A stretch of DNA of 64,000 bases from DATIYF01 sp035517775. GTDB taxonomy: Bacteria > Acidobacteriota > Terriglobia > Terriglobales > Acidobacteriaceae. Each line of letters starts with the position of its first letter. The first letter of the stretch is position 1. Below are positions 32,495 through 41,117 of this stretch, piece after piece. The notes under the pieces are model-generated. The model was given only the letters and a program-made list of their open reading frames with translations, was not told the origin of the DNA and searched no databases. The DNA is taken from NCBI GenBank assembly GCA_035517775.1, contig DATIYF010000068.1, positions 10,967-74,966 of the forward strand, written 5' to 3'. The translations under genes and the position numbers were made by a program.

Positions 32495-34117
32495 CTAGGG
32501 CAGATCGAAGTTGACCGTGATCTCAGTCTGAACTTCTGCGGGCTGGCCATTCACCAGGTAGGGTTTGTATTTCCAACGGCGCACTGCGTCTGTGGCGGCG
32601 GGCACCAGGGCCGGGTCACCGCGCAGAGATTTTACGCTGGCGATGCTTCCGTCTTTGCCAATCTCGGCCTGTAGCACCACGGCTCCCTCAATATGCAAAC
32701 GCGCGGCCTCGGGAGGGTAGATGGGCTGAACCTTTTGCAGCAGGAGGCCTTCCATGGCCGACTCTGAGACGTGCAGCGGCGCCGGGAGGGGCTTGGGAGC
32801 TGCGGAAGCGGGCGGTGTGGCGGCCGGGACGGAATCGGCCGACGGAGTGGCGTCAACGGCAGTTTGCGTTTCGGGCGAGCCGCTCGCCGAAGCGTCTGAC
32901 GGCGCGGGCTGCGGAACGGTTATGACTGTCGGAGTGCTGGCGGCGGGACTGGGTCGAGCCGGCACAGGCGCTGGGGACGGGGCCTGCGGCGCAAGCCGGC
33001 CCAGGTAGGGGGTGACGTATTTCTGCACGAAGGGCAGGCTCATCACCGTTGGCTGCAGGAACGGCCAGGCGAAGTAAACCGCGGCCGCTATGGCCAGAAC
33101 CAGTACGGCGGCGATCAGCAGATTCTTGCGGCTGTCTTTGTCTTCGGATTCATCCTGTTCGCGCGCCGCTTCGTGCCAGGAGAACGCGGCGGCTTCCGGC
33201 GCGGGTTCTGCCTCTTTCTTTTCACTCCGGGTCTTCTTCGCAGGGCGAGCATCGGTTGCGTCAGTTTTGGGCGTAGCCGCTGCGGGCTCAACCACAGGCG
33301 GCGGAGTTTGCTTGGCAGGCGCGGGAACCGCGGCGCTGGCCGAACCGAATGAGAGACTGCTTCCTGGGGATGCCTTCTCGCTGGCGAATGACGCTGGCGG
33401 CTGAGAGGCCGACTCCAGCGCTGACACCGTGGGCTCGGCGGCGGGCTTGACGCCGCCTTCTTTCCCGCCAATCCGGTCGAAAGCTAGTCCGCTGGCCGGC
33501 CGTGGAACCTGCTCGGGCATGGCTTCAAGCAGGGCTGCCTCGGTAGCGCCGAGCGGCGGAACCGACTCTTTTTCTTCGACCTGGAGTTGCATAGTCGGGG
33601 CGGGCGGCGCGGCGGATAAGGCCGGTTGCGGCTCAGGCAATGTAAATGCGGCTTCAGGGGGTGCAGCTTGAGGTGAAGAAGAAGACAGGCTGGGCAATTC
33701 CAAGTTGCTGGCCGCCGGGGCCGCGGCCGCGGGAGACTTAGCCTGCTCAGATTTTTTAAGAAGACCGCGCGCAACTCGCAGCGTCCCCTTGGTTTGTTCA
33801 ACGTTAATGGGTTTGGTTAGAACCAGATTAGCGCCAATCTGAAAAGCTTTGGCGATGGCGGCCTGTCCCGAAACAATGGCTATGGCCAGCGAGGCGCTAT
33901 TGCGCTCGGAATTGCGCGCGCTCTTGAACAAGAGGGCGGCATTCTGCTCGTCGTCGCAGTCAACGAAGACGGCGTCGAAGTGCTTGGCCGTGAGCTTTTT
34001 GACCGCCTCAAAGGGCTCGCTGTCGGTCTCTGGCTTGAAGTCGAGCTCTTGCAGAACCCCGGTCAGCACGCGCGTGGTTTTAGGATCGGCGCAGAACAGC
34101 AGCGCTTGGTACGCCAT
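32495..34117 (-). CDS. Receiver-domain / TonB fusion protein
   Basis: A 540-residue inner-membrane protein with an unusual layout. Residues 1-120 form a receiver-like domain: acidic residue in FCADPKTTR, phospho-acceptor Asp53 in AVFVDCDDEQN, Ser in AIVSGQA, and Lys in LVLTKPINV. Residues 125-320 are a Pro/Ala/Ser-rich linker, a single membrane helix is at about 331-351 (LLIAAVLVLAIAAAVYFAW), and a second Pro-rich segment leads to a TonB C-terminal domain at about 450-540 (LLLQKVQPIYPPEAARLHIE, then GAVVLQAEIGKDGSI and AVRRWKYKPYLVNGQP). The receiver would lie in the cytoplasm and the TonB domain in the periplasm. No ExbB/ExbD genes are nearby. A role in energising outer-membrane transport is inferred from the TonB domain only. 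Confidence 0.82.
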   Translation of the reverse strand: MAYQALLFCADPKTTRVLTGVLQELDFKPETDSEPFEAVKKLTAKHFDAVFVDCDDEQNAALLFKSARNSERNSASLAIAIVSGQAAIAKAFQIGANLVLTKPINVEQTKGTLRVARGLLKKSEQAKSPAAAAPAASNLELPSLSSSSPQAAPPEAAFTLPEPQPALSAAPPAPTMQLQVEEKESVPPLGATEAALLEAMPEQVPRPASGLAFDRIGGKEGGVKPAAEPTVSALESASQPPASFASEKASPGSSLSFGSASAAVPAPAKQTPPPVVEPAAATPKTDATDARPAKKTRSEKKEAEPAPEAAAFSWHEAAREQDESEDKDSRKNLLIAAVLVLAIAAAVYFAWPFLQPTVMSLPFVQKYVTPYLGRLAPQAPSPAPVPARPSPAASTPTVITVPQPAPSDASASGSPETQTAVDATPSADSVPAATPPASAAPKPLPAPLHVSESAMEGLLLQKVQPIYPPEAARLHIEGAVVLQAEIGKDGSIASVKSLRGDPALVPAATDAVRRWKYKPYLVNGQPAEVQTEITVNFDLP

Positions 34118-34207
34118 AGCCGTATCCTAGGTAACCTACTGATTACCAGCAAGTTACTGAGGTACTCACGGTGGGAAGATGGACCCGCCGGGGGAGTACC
34201 CGCAGAG

Positions 34208-35695
34208 ATGTCGAACGAGCCGGATAAAATGGCCACGATGCGCATGCCCTTGTGGATCAAGCTGTTGTGGAGCGTGTGGGTGGCAGTCTGGGCGCCGCTC
34301 TATTGGTGGCACTATGGGGCGCAGAATCTTCTGTTTTTCTGTGATTTGGGAAATTTTCTGGTGCTCGCGGCGCTGTGGCTGGAAAGTCCGCTGCTCTTTT
34401 CCGCTGAGGCGGCAGGGCTACTGCTCTTTCAGACTCTCTTTACGATTGATTTGGCAGGAGCGGTTCTTACCGGCAGGCATTTGATCGGCGGAACTGAATT
34501 CATGTTCGACCCTCATGTGCCCTTGCCTCTGCGGCTGCTCAGCCTGTTTCATGTGGTCATGCCGCCGGTGCTGCTGTGGGGAGTCTGGCGGCTGGGGTAC
34601 CAGGTCCGCGGCTGGAAGCTGCAAACCCTCCTGACCTGGATGGTTGTGCCGGTGAACTACTTCTGGCGCCCGCAGTATGACATCAACTGGGCGCGTGGGC
34701 TTTTCTTCCGCGAGCAGCATCTGCTGCCGGGCTGGCTGTACCTGGGAGTGTATCTGGTCGTGGTGCCTGCGGTGGTTTACTGGCCCACGCACCGGCTTCT
34801 GCGCTGGTGGGCCGGGAACGGAGGCGGGCCGGCAGGAAGCACACCGACGCTTAGCCCGTTTTGGAAGCATCTCCGCGGTCATTGGTTCTTCGATTTGGTT
34901 CAAATCTGCGGTGCGGTCTTGGCGATCGACTGGTCATGGTTTCCGCCGGTGCCCGGCTACGCCGTTGGTGTTCTCGCCGTCTTGGCGGCGGCTATGAGCG
35001 TGCATATAGATATGCACCGTCTGCAAAAGGCCGTCTGGATGGTTCTTATCGGTGCGTTCCTTGTTGTGGAGTTCGCAGCAATTGGTGAGGACAGAGCTCA
35101 GAACCAAATGAGACAGGCCGTGACGCTGGGTGCGGAAAGACGTGAGTTTGGGAAGGTGCTGTCCCAAAACCAGCGTCATTTCGAGTCCACCATGAATTCG
35201 ACCAAGGGAGTCCTCAAGTCGCTGGATATGGCCCTGCTGCAAGCCATGGGGGGCAGCGGCTACCCTGTATTCGTTCCCGTTGCCCCGTCGAGTCCATCTA
35301 GGGGCACGATGTGGCCCGTTGCGGTCGTTTACCATCTTTCCGATCAGAATGACCGGCGAAACCTACCACTGCTTGATGTGAGCGTCGACGTCCGCGAGGA
35401 CCTCCCTGAGAGACCAATCGCGAAAATTGATAGCACGACGCGGAGCCGTATTGCTGAATCCCAATTTCACCCCGCACACTTTGATCTCGGGTCGCTCGTT
35501 CCGCCATCAAACTTCATAACCCCCATCCGACTCTACCCGGGCCGGCGTTATGAGTTCACGATTACGACGCGGCGCGGGCTCTTCCGCGAGTATGTCAGCA
35601 TTGAGCCGCAACCGGCTTCGCCGGGTGGTTGGCACCCGTCATGGTGCCTGTACCGCTATCGAGACAATGAGCTGCTGGATGGAAAGTGCGACTAG
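34208..35695 (+). CDS. Two-part membrane protein of unknown function
   Basis: About 495 residues. The N-terminal part (to about residue 215) has six or seven hydrophobic segments, with KLLWSVWVAVWAPLYWWHYG, LFFCDLGNFLVLAALWLESP and GGTEFMFDPHVPLPLRLLSL as striking text; I recognise it only as an uncharacterised membrane family seen in acidobacteria. After a short Gly/Ser/Pro linker, residues 220-285 add three further helices and residues 290-495 form a soluble domain (RREFGKVLSQNQRHFESTMN, VFVPVAPSSP, RLYPGRRYEFTITTRRGLF) unlike the first part. Bases after about 34,860 look less GC-rich. It may be a fusion. The ATG at 34208 is chosen by the membrane start; ATGs at 34229 and 34238 are alternatives. 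Confidence 0.6.
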   Translation: MSNEPDKMATMRMPLWIKLLWSVWVAVWAPLYWWHYGAQNLLFFCDLGNFLVLAALWLESPLLFSAEAAGLLLFQTLFTIDLAGAVLTGRHLIGGTEFMFDPHVPLPLRLLSLFHVVMPPVLLWGVWRLGYQVRGWKLQTLLTWMVVPVNYFWRPQYDINWARGLFFREQHLLPGWLYLGVYLVVVPAVVYWPTHRLLRWWAGNGGGPAGSTPTLSPFWKHLRGHWFFDLVQICGAVLAIDWSWFPPVPGYAVGVLAVLAAAMSVHIDMHRLQKAVWMVLIGAFLVVEFAAIGEDRAQNQMRQAVTLGAERREFGKVLSQNQRHFESTMNSTKGVLKSLDMALLQAMGGSGYPVFVPVAPSSPSRGTMWPVAVVYHLSDQNDRRNLPLLDVSVDVREDLPERPIAKIDSTTRSRIAESQFHPAHFDLGSLVPPSNFITPIRLYPGRRYEFTITTRRGLFREYVSIEPQPASPGGWHPSWCLYRYRDNELLDGKCD

Positions 35696-35776
35696 GCCGC
35701 CTCGGCAATCGAGTGTTGGGATCGCTGGAGGGCACGGCTGGCAGCCTGATCATTCCGCTGTACTCATTCCTCGCTT

Positions 35777-38700
35777 TTACTTCGAGGCCACGGCGTGCAG
35801 CGCCCGGACTCCGTGCACGGGAACCCGCACGTAAAAGGTGGAACCCTTTCCCGCCTCAGTCTGAAAGGTGAGAGTGCCGCCGTGCTTTTCGACCACCACG
35901 GCGCGCGCCAGGGCCAGGCCCTGTCCGGAGCCGCGGCCGACTTCTTTGGTGGTAAAGAAGGGCTCGAAGATGCGGCCCTGAATCTCGGGCGGGATGCCGG
36001 TGCCGTCATCGCTGATGGCCACCTCCACCCAGTCCCCATCCACCCTGGTAGCAACTCCGATCCGCCCTTTCTTTCCGCTTTTCTGGACCACGTCAGCAAT
36101 GGAATGGGCGGCGTTAATCAATAAGTTGAGAAAGACCTGATTCAGATCTCCCACATGGCACATGACCGGAGGCAGCGGGGTGAATTGGCGCTCGATCGCG
36201 GCGACGTATTTCAGTTCATTGTGCGCGACCAGAATTGTGCTGTCCAGGGCTTCATTGAGGTCGGCGGCGGCCTGATCCTGGCCGGAATCGCGGTGGGAAA
36301 ATTTCTTGAGCGCCCGCACAATGGCGGTGACGCGGTCCACTCCCAGTTGGGTTTGCTGCAAGGCCTCAGGGACCTCTTTGCGCAGGAAGGCGAGGTCGGA
36401 GTCTTCTTTGGCAGCGTCGAGATCGGCCCACAATTGCGCACTGATGGAACCGTCGCGGCAGTGCTGGTGCACGCCTTCGCACTTATCCAACAGGGCCAGA
36501 AGGTTGGCGAAGGCCTCGGCGAGGAAACGTACATTATCGCCAACGAACTGAATCGGAGTGTTGATTTCGTGGGCGATGCCGGCGGCAAGTTCGCCCACCG
36601 CCTGCAGTTTCTGCCCATGGCGCAGCTCAATTTCCATACGATTGCGCTCGCTCACGTCTTGGGCCACGACCAGAATTGAGGGCACGCCACTGAATTCGAC
36701 CCGTTGGGAATAGGCTTCGACGTCCAGAACACGGCCATCGCGGGTGCGGTGTTTCCAGGAGGATAACGTTCTTTTCTCAGGTTGAGGCTGGTCCACGGCA
36801 AGGCGCAGCCGCTCCAGTTCCTCAGGTGGGCGAATGTGGGCCGCGGTCATGCTTAAGAACTGGTCGCGGGTGTATCCGTAGTGCTCCATGGCAGCATCGT
36901 TTACCTCCAGAAAGCGCAGAGTGGAGGCCTCGTACACCCACACCGGAATGGGAATGGTGGCAAAAAGCTGCCGGAAGTGTTCCTCGCTGGTCCGTAAAGC
37001 GAGTTGGACCCGCATGCGCTGGATAAACTGTGCGATCTGGTCGGCGACCGAGGAAAAGCAATCCAGGGCCGCGTCGCTGAGCGGATGCCGGGCAAAGGCC
37101 GCGACCACGCCCACGACGGCGCCTGCGACCTGCAGCGGATAGCCAGCGAAAGCCACCATGCCTTCGCCTGCCGCCCATGCCTGGTCGCTCACCTGGGGGT
37201 CGTGTGCAACGTCGTTGCTGAGGTGGGGCATGCGGGACTGGGCGATGCGCCCGATCTTCATCGCCCCGACGGGGACGCGAGCGTGGCCGCCATCCAGATG
37301 CGTGTACAGTCCGGAACTGGCTTCAAGTTCCAGTACGGAGGCGGTCTCGTTGAGGATCCAGATGCGGGCGAAAGCGGCGTCCAGGTACTCGACAAAGGCG
37401 TTGGTGCATTCTCCCAGCCCGCTGCGCAGATCGGCCGCCTTGGTCAAGGCAGCGCCGATGGCGGCGCCCAGCGAGGCCAGGCGCATCCTCTCCTGCAGGG
37501 CTTCTTCCGCCTGCTTGCGCTCCGTGATCTGCTTCACCAGAACGTCATTGGTTTCCGCCAGCTCGGCGGTGCGCTCGCGCACCAGGTGCTCCAGTTCTTC
37601 CTGCGAACGAACCAGCACCTCTTCCGCTTTCTTGTATTCGGTGATGTCCTCCGCCAGGCCGACAATTTGCTTCAGCCTTCCGTTTTCGCCCACCACCGGG
37701 AAATACCGGTTCCAGATCCAGCGCTGGCTCCCATTGTCGCGCAAGGTGCGAAATTCGGCGTCGCCCTCTTCGCCGCGCTGCTGGCGCTCCAGCATCTCGG
37801 CCACAACTCCGCAATCCTCGGGATGCACGGGCTCAATCCAGGAGCGGGAGTTGGCGGCGATTTCATCGCGGCGTACGCCCCAGATGCGCTCGCAGGAGGG
37901 GCTCACGTAGGAAAAGCTGGGAGTGAGAGCTTCGCGCATCCAGAAGACCTGGTGAATATTCTCGGCAATCTGGCGAAACTGGTTCTCACTTCTGCGCAGC
38001 TTCTCCAGCATGCTGTTGATCGTGGTCCCCAGCTCCGCCAGTTCATCTTTGCCGGTGACCTTGACCTGGTCGCCAGAGTCGCTCTGTTCACCGATACCGC
38101 TGAGCTGCCGGCTCAGGTCGCTTAGGCGGGCCAGCACCGTGCTGCGCAAGAGCACCAGGGTGGTGAGGCCGAGAACCAGGCCCACCAGAGAGAGGGCGGC
38201 CAGAAAATAGCTGAGACTGGCGATGCCAACCCGGTAAACCGATCGCGGCAGCTTGACCGTCAACAGCAGCAGGGGCTTTCCGTGAACATCAGGCAGAATG
38301 GAGTAGCCGGCGACGGTCTTATCGTCCAGGGGATGCATGAAAATCCCGCCGCTACCGGGCGGCCCCGAAGCCACAGCGGTGGACGGGATGGGCGAAGCCT
38401 TTGAACCAGGAATGCGCTCCAGGGTGATCGAAGATTGAGTAAGCAGCCGTAAGCCGCGGACCAGTTCCGGCCCCAGGTTTCTGGTCATAACCAGCACTCC
38501 GCGCGGCGGGCCCCGGTGGTCGGTAGTGAGGACAGGGCAGGCAGCAATGAGGGCAGGCCCTTGTGGCATGTCACGAATGCCCGTGGACGGGACCTGCTGC
38601 GTCATGGCCTGCCGCACCCAGGGGTCCGAGGCCAGCGCCGCGCGGGTGGCAAGCGGGAAGGCCGTCTCTTGCCGAGTCTGCGAGTCGTAGGCCTTGAAGA

Positions 38701-39037
38701 AGACAACTTTGCCCTGGGGATTCAGCAGCAGAACCAGGTTAACGTTTATGCCTTGCAGGGTATCGTTCTCGAATTCCTCGTGCACATATTTGGAGGTGTA
38801 GTGGGCCATGAAGGCATAGCTTTGGTCCCAGGCTGCGTAGTCGTTGGCCGTCGCCGCGAGATCTGCCGTCTGTCCTTCAATACTTCCGAGCACTCGCTCC
38901 ACGGCGCGGCGCGTCTCCGTGGCCTCCAGTTGCCGGAAACTGCGAAGCAGCAAGCTGCGGGTGGCGAGGTACAACACCGCCATCAAGACCAGAACGGTGA
39001 GCGACACGATGAGCATCGTCTTCTGACCTAAACTCAT
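35777..39037 (-). CDS. Multi-sensor histidine kinase (CHASE4-HAMP-PAS-GAF-PAS)
   Basis: A 1086-residue membrane kinase. Helix 1 is at about residues 8-28; a CHASE4-like periplasmic domain follows (DYAAWDQSYAFMAHYTSKYV); helix 2 is at about 268-292; then HAMP (to about 345), a PAS domain with PAC (IAENIHQVFWMREALTPSFS, VGLAEDITEYKKAEE), a coiled coil, a GAF domain (about 545-690) and a second PAS. The kinase core has His823 in GELAAGIAHEINTPIQFVGD and an HATPase with ISDDGTGIPPEIQGRIF and GRGSGQGLALARAVV. An insertion of about 50 residues follows the phospho-acceptor helix, as in the HisKA group of ThrB/ZraS-like kinases. No receiver partner is adjacent. It ends tail to tail with the two-part membrane protein. 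Confidence 0.9.
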   Translation of the reverse strand: MSLGQKTMLIVSLTVLVLMAVLYLATRSLLLRSFRQLEATETRRAVERVLGSIEGQTADLAATANDYAAWDQSYAFMAHYTSKYVHEEFENDTLQGINVNLVLLLNPQGKVVFFKAYDSQTRQETAFPLATRAALASDPWVRQAMTQQVPSTGIRDMPQGPALIAACPVLTTDHRGPPRGVLVMTRNLGPELVRGLRLLTQSSITLERIPGSKASPIPSTAVASGPPGSGGIFMHPLDDKTVAGYSILPDVHGKPLLLLTVKLPRSVYRVGIASLSYFLAALSLVGLVLGLTTLVLLRSTVLARLSDLSRQLSGIGEQSDSGDQVKVTGKDELAELGTTINSMLEKLRRSENQFRQIAENIHQVFWMREALTPSFSYVSPSCERIWGVRRDEIAANSRSWIEPVHPEDCGVVAEMLERQQRGEEGDAEFRTLRDNGSQRWIWNRYFPVVGENGRLKQIVGLAEDITEYKKAEEVLVRSQEELEHLVRERTAELAETNDVLVKQITERKQAEEALQERMRLASLGAAIGAALTKAADLRSGLGECTNAFVEYLDAAFARIWILNETASVLELEASSGLYTHLDGGHARVPVGAMKIGRIAQSRMPHLSNDVAHDPQVSDQAWAAGEGMVAFAGYPLQVAGAVVGVVAAFARHPLSDAALDCFSSVADQIAQFIQRMRVQLALRTSEEHFRQLFATIPIPVWVYEASTLRFLEVNDAAMEHYGYTRDQFLSMTAAHIRPPEELERLRLAVDQPQPEKRTLSSWKHRTRDGRVLDVEAYSQRVEFSGVPSILVVAQDVSERNRMEIELRHGQKLQAVGELAAGIAHEINTPIQFVGDNVRFLAEAFANLLALLDKCEGVHQHCRDGSISAQLWADLDAAKEDSDLAFLRKEVPEALQQTQLGVDRVTAIVRALKKFSHRDSGQDQAAADLNEALDSTILVAHNELKYVAAIERQFTPLPPVMCHVGDLNQVFLNLLINAAHSIADVVQKSGKKGRIGVATRVDGDWVEVAISDDGTGIPPEIQGRIFEPFFTTKEVGRGSGQGLALARAVVVEKHGGTLTFQTEAGKGSTFYVRVPVHGVRALHAVASK

Positions 39038-39260
39038 GCGGTTTGAAAGGCCCCGTAACCTGGCATCGGCTTATAGCAACCCAGGCACACATCCAAGAGG
39101 AGACATCGGACATAAAACGGCAGACTTTACAGCAGCCCCGGTTGGGCAAATCCGGTTTCCTGGCGGGCAAGCCTGCCCAGCTTTGCCCCGAGGCCGGAGC
39201 GCGTTTTCGTGCTGTGCGGGCAGGTTCTCAAAAGGCCGTGAACCGCGAAGGCGGGAGAAG

Positions 39261-40709
39261 TCAGCGCCTTGGCCGGTAGATGTCGGTGCTGGTGCCGTAG
39301 AAAACTTCGGCCGATTGCATGATGGTTTCAGAAAGGGTCGGGTGGGGATGGATGGTCAGGGCCAAGTCTTTGGCCAGGGCGCCCATTTCGATGGCCAGCA
39401 CACACTCGGCGATCAGTTCGCCGGCCCCTGCCCCCGTAATGCCGGCGCCCAGAACGCGCTCGGTTTCCGGGTCGAGGATAAGTTTCGTCACTCCCTCCGG
39501 CCGGTCGAGGGTGAGGGCACGGCCAGAGGCAGCCCAGGGAAACTTGGCCACTTTAATTTGGCGGCTGTCTTTTTGCGCCTGGGTTTCGGTCAGGCCGCAC
39601 CAGGCAATTTCGGGATCCGTAAAGACCACGGCGGGAATGGCGTTCGGCTCGAAGGCGACCTTGTGCCCGGCGATGGCTTCAACGGCTGTGCGGCCTTCGT
39701 GCGAAGCCTTGTGTGCAAGCATGGGCTCGCCGACTACGTCGCCGATGGCGTAAATGGCAGGGTCATCAGTCTGGAGTTGCCTATTGACCTGGATGAATCT
39801 TTTCGGGCCGATCTTGACCTTGGTTTTCTCCAGGCCGGCGATTTCCGAGTTGGGCTGGCGTCCGACCGAGACCAGCACCTTCTCAAAAACCTGCCCGGCC
39901 GGGGCGGCCTGGGCTGAAGATGCCGCTGGCTGGGTCTCCGCGGATGCGAAGGCGACGCGGATGCCGTCGGCTTCCTCCTTGACTGAAGCGACGGTGGTAT
40001 TGAGCAGGATGGAGGCAAAGATTTTTTCCATCCGCTTATGCAGCGGCAGGACCAGGTCGCGGTCGGCGCCGGGCAGCAGGCCGGGTAGCATTTCCACCAC
40101 CGAGACCTTGGATCCCAGCGCCGCATAGACGGAGCCCAGTTCCAACCCGATGTAGCCGCCGCCAATGACCAGCAGGGTCTTGGGTATGTCTTTCAGATCG
40201 AGGGCGGAGGTCGAATCCAGCATGCGGGGCGTATCCAGCTTCAGGCTGGGAATGACGGCGGGCCGGGAGCCGGTGGCCAGGATGACGCGGTCGAAGGAAA
40301 GGCTTTCTTCGCCACCGGCCGGCTTGGCGACGCGCAGAGTGCGGGAATTCTCGAAAGCGGCGCGCCCCTGTATGTACTGGACCTTGCGTTGTTTTGCCAG
40401 CACGCTCAGGCCGCCGGTGAGTTTGCTCACCACGCCTTCTTTGAATGAGCGCAGCCGGGCGAGATCAATTTTGGGCTCGCCGAATTCTACGCCCCAGTTT
40501 TTCGCATGGCGCGACTCGCCAATCAGGTTGGCCACATGCAGCAGGGCTTTGGAAGGAATGCAGCCGCGATAGAGGCAGACCCCGCCGGGATTCACTTCGG
40601 GGTCAATCAGCGCGACCTGCATGCCGAGATCGGCAGCAAGGAAGGCGGCGGCGTAACCACCGGGCCCGCCGCCGACGACTGCAATGTTCAGATTGGAATT
40701 GTCTGCCAT
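39261..40709 (-). CDS. lpdA: Dihydrolipoyl dehydrogenase (E3)
   Basis: A 482-residue flavoprotein disulfide reductase. FAD-binding NIAVVGGGPGGYAAAFLAAD, redox-active pair in GGVCLYRGCIPSKALL, NAD-binding LLVIGGGYIGLELGSVYAAL, second FAD segment IYAIGDVVGEPMLAHKASHE, and the active-site base region LTIHPHPTLSETI near the C-terminus. It reoxidises lipoyl groups of the E2 subunit with NAD+. The ATG at 40709 begins seven residues before the nucleotide motif; the start at 40730 is less likely. It is the last gene of the aceE-aceF-SnoaL-lpdA run. Confidence 0.95.
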   Translation of the reverse strand: MADNSNLNIAVVGGGPGGYAAAFLAADLGMQVALIDPEVNPGGVCLYRGCIPSKALLHVANLIGESRHAKNWGVEFGEPKIDLARLRSFKEGVVSKLTGGLSVLAKQRKVQYIQGRAAFENSRTLRVAKPAGGEESLSFDRVILATGSRPAVIPSLKLDTPRMLDSTSALDLKDIPKTLLVIGGGYIGLELGSVYAALGSKVSVVEMLPGLLPGADRDLVLPLHKRMEKIFASILLNTTVASVKEEADGIRVAFASAETQPAASSAQAAPAGQVFEKVLVSVGRQPNSEIAGLEKTKVKIGPKRFIQVNRQLQTDDPAIYAIGDVVGEPMLAHKASHEGRTAVEAIAGHKVAFEPNAIPAVVFTDPEIAWCGLTETQAQKDSRQIKVAKFPWAASGRALTLDRPEGVTKLILDPETERVLGAGITGAGAGELIAECVLAIEMGALAKDLALTIHPHPTLSETIMQSAEVFYGTSTDIYRPRR

Positions 40710-40742
40710 TAGTTTGTAGATGAACCGCAAAGCGTGATGGTC

Positions 40743-41111
40743 TTATTCTTCGCGAATGTCCATCCGCCGGATCAGGCCGTTGTTGATCGAATAGATGTGT
40801 TCGACCATCCGGTCCATGAGCACGGTCCCAGACAGGTCGCGAACGACCTGGTGTACATGCACCGTTATGCGGCCGCCGTCAGCCGGCTCAATCCTTACCG
40901 GATCCACGTGCGGATCAATCATGCCCCACTGCCGCGTCCAGTACGAGCGTACGCCTTCGCGTCCATGCACCCAGCCGCCTTCCATTCCGTTCGGCCATTC
41001 CACATCCGGATGCATCCTGGCGAGAACGAGGTCGAGTTCGCGCCGATTAAACGCGTCGTATACGGCTTTCAGGAGATCGCGCTCGCTGCTGATATCGCGG
41101 CCTGCGGGCAT
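40743..41111 (-). CDS. SnoaL/NTF2-like small protein in PDH operon
   Basis: A 122-residue protein with the NTF2/SnoaL cone-shaped fold pattern: an opening helix LLKAVYDAFNRRELDLVLAR, then MHPDVEWPNG, a glycine region HGREGVRSYWTRQW and strands RITVHVHQVVRDLSG and HIYSINNGLIRRMDIR. Proteins of this group include isomerases, binding proteins and subunits of larger complexes; the ligand cannot be predicted. It lies just 6 bases after the aceF stop and 33 bases before lpdA, so it is very likely transcribed with the pyruvate dehydrogenase genes. Confidence 0.8.
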   Translation of the reverse strand: MPAGRDISSERDLLKAVYDAFNRRELDLVLARMHPDVEWPNGMEGGWVHGREGVRSYWTRQWGMIDPHVDPVRIEPADGGRITVHVHQVVRDLSGTVLMDRMVEHIYSINNGLIRRMDIREE

Positions 41112-41117
41112 AGTGAA

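Noticed and set aside
37004..38125. Plus-strand open frame of 373 codons opposite the large histidine kinase
   Set aside because: Lies across PAS and GAF domains of the real gene and shows no homology pattern.
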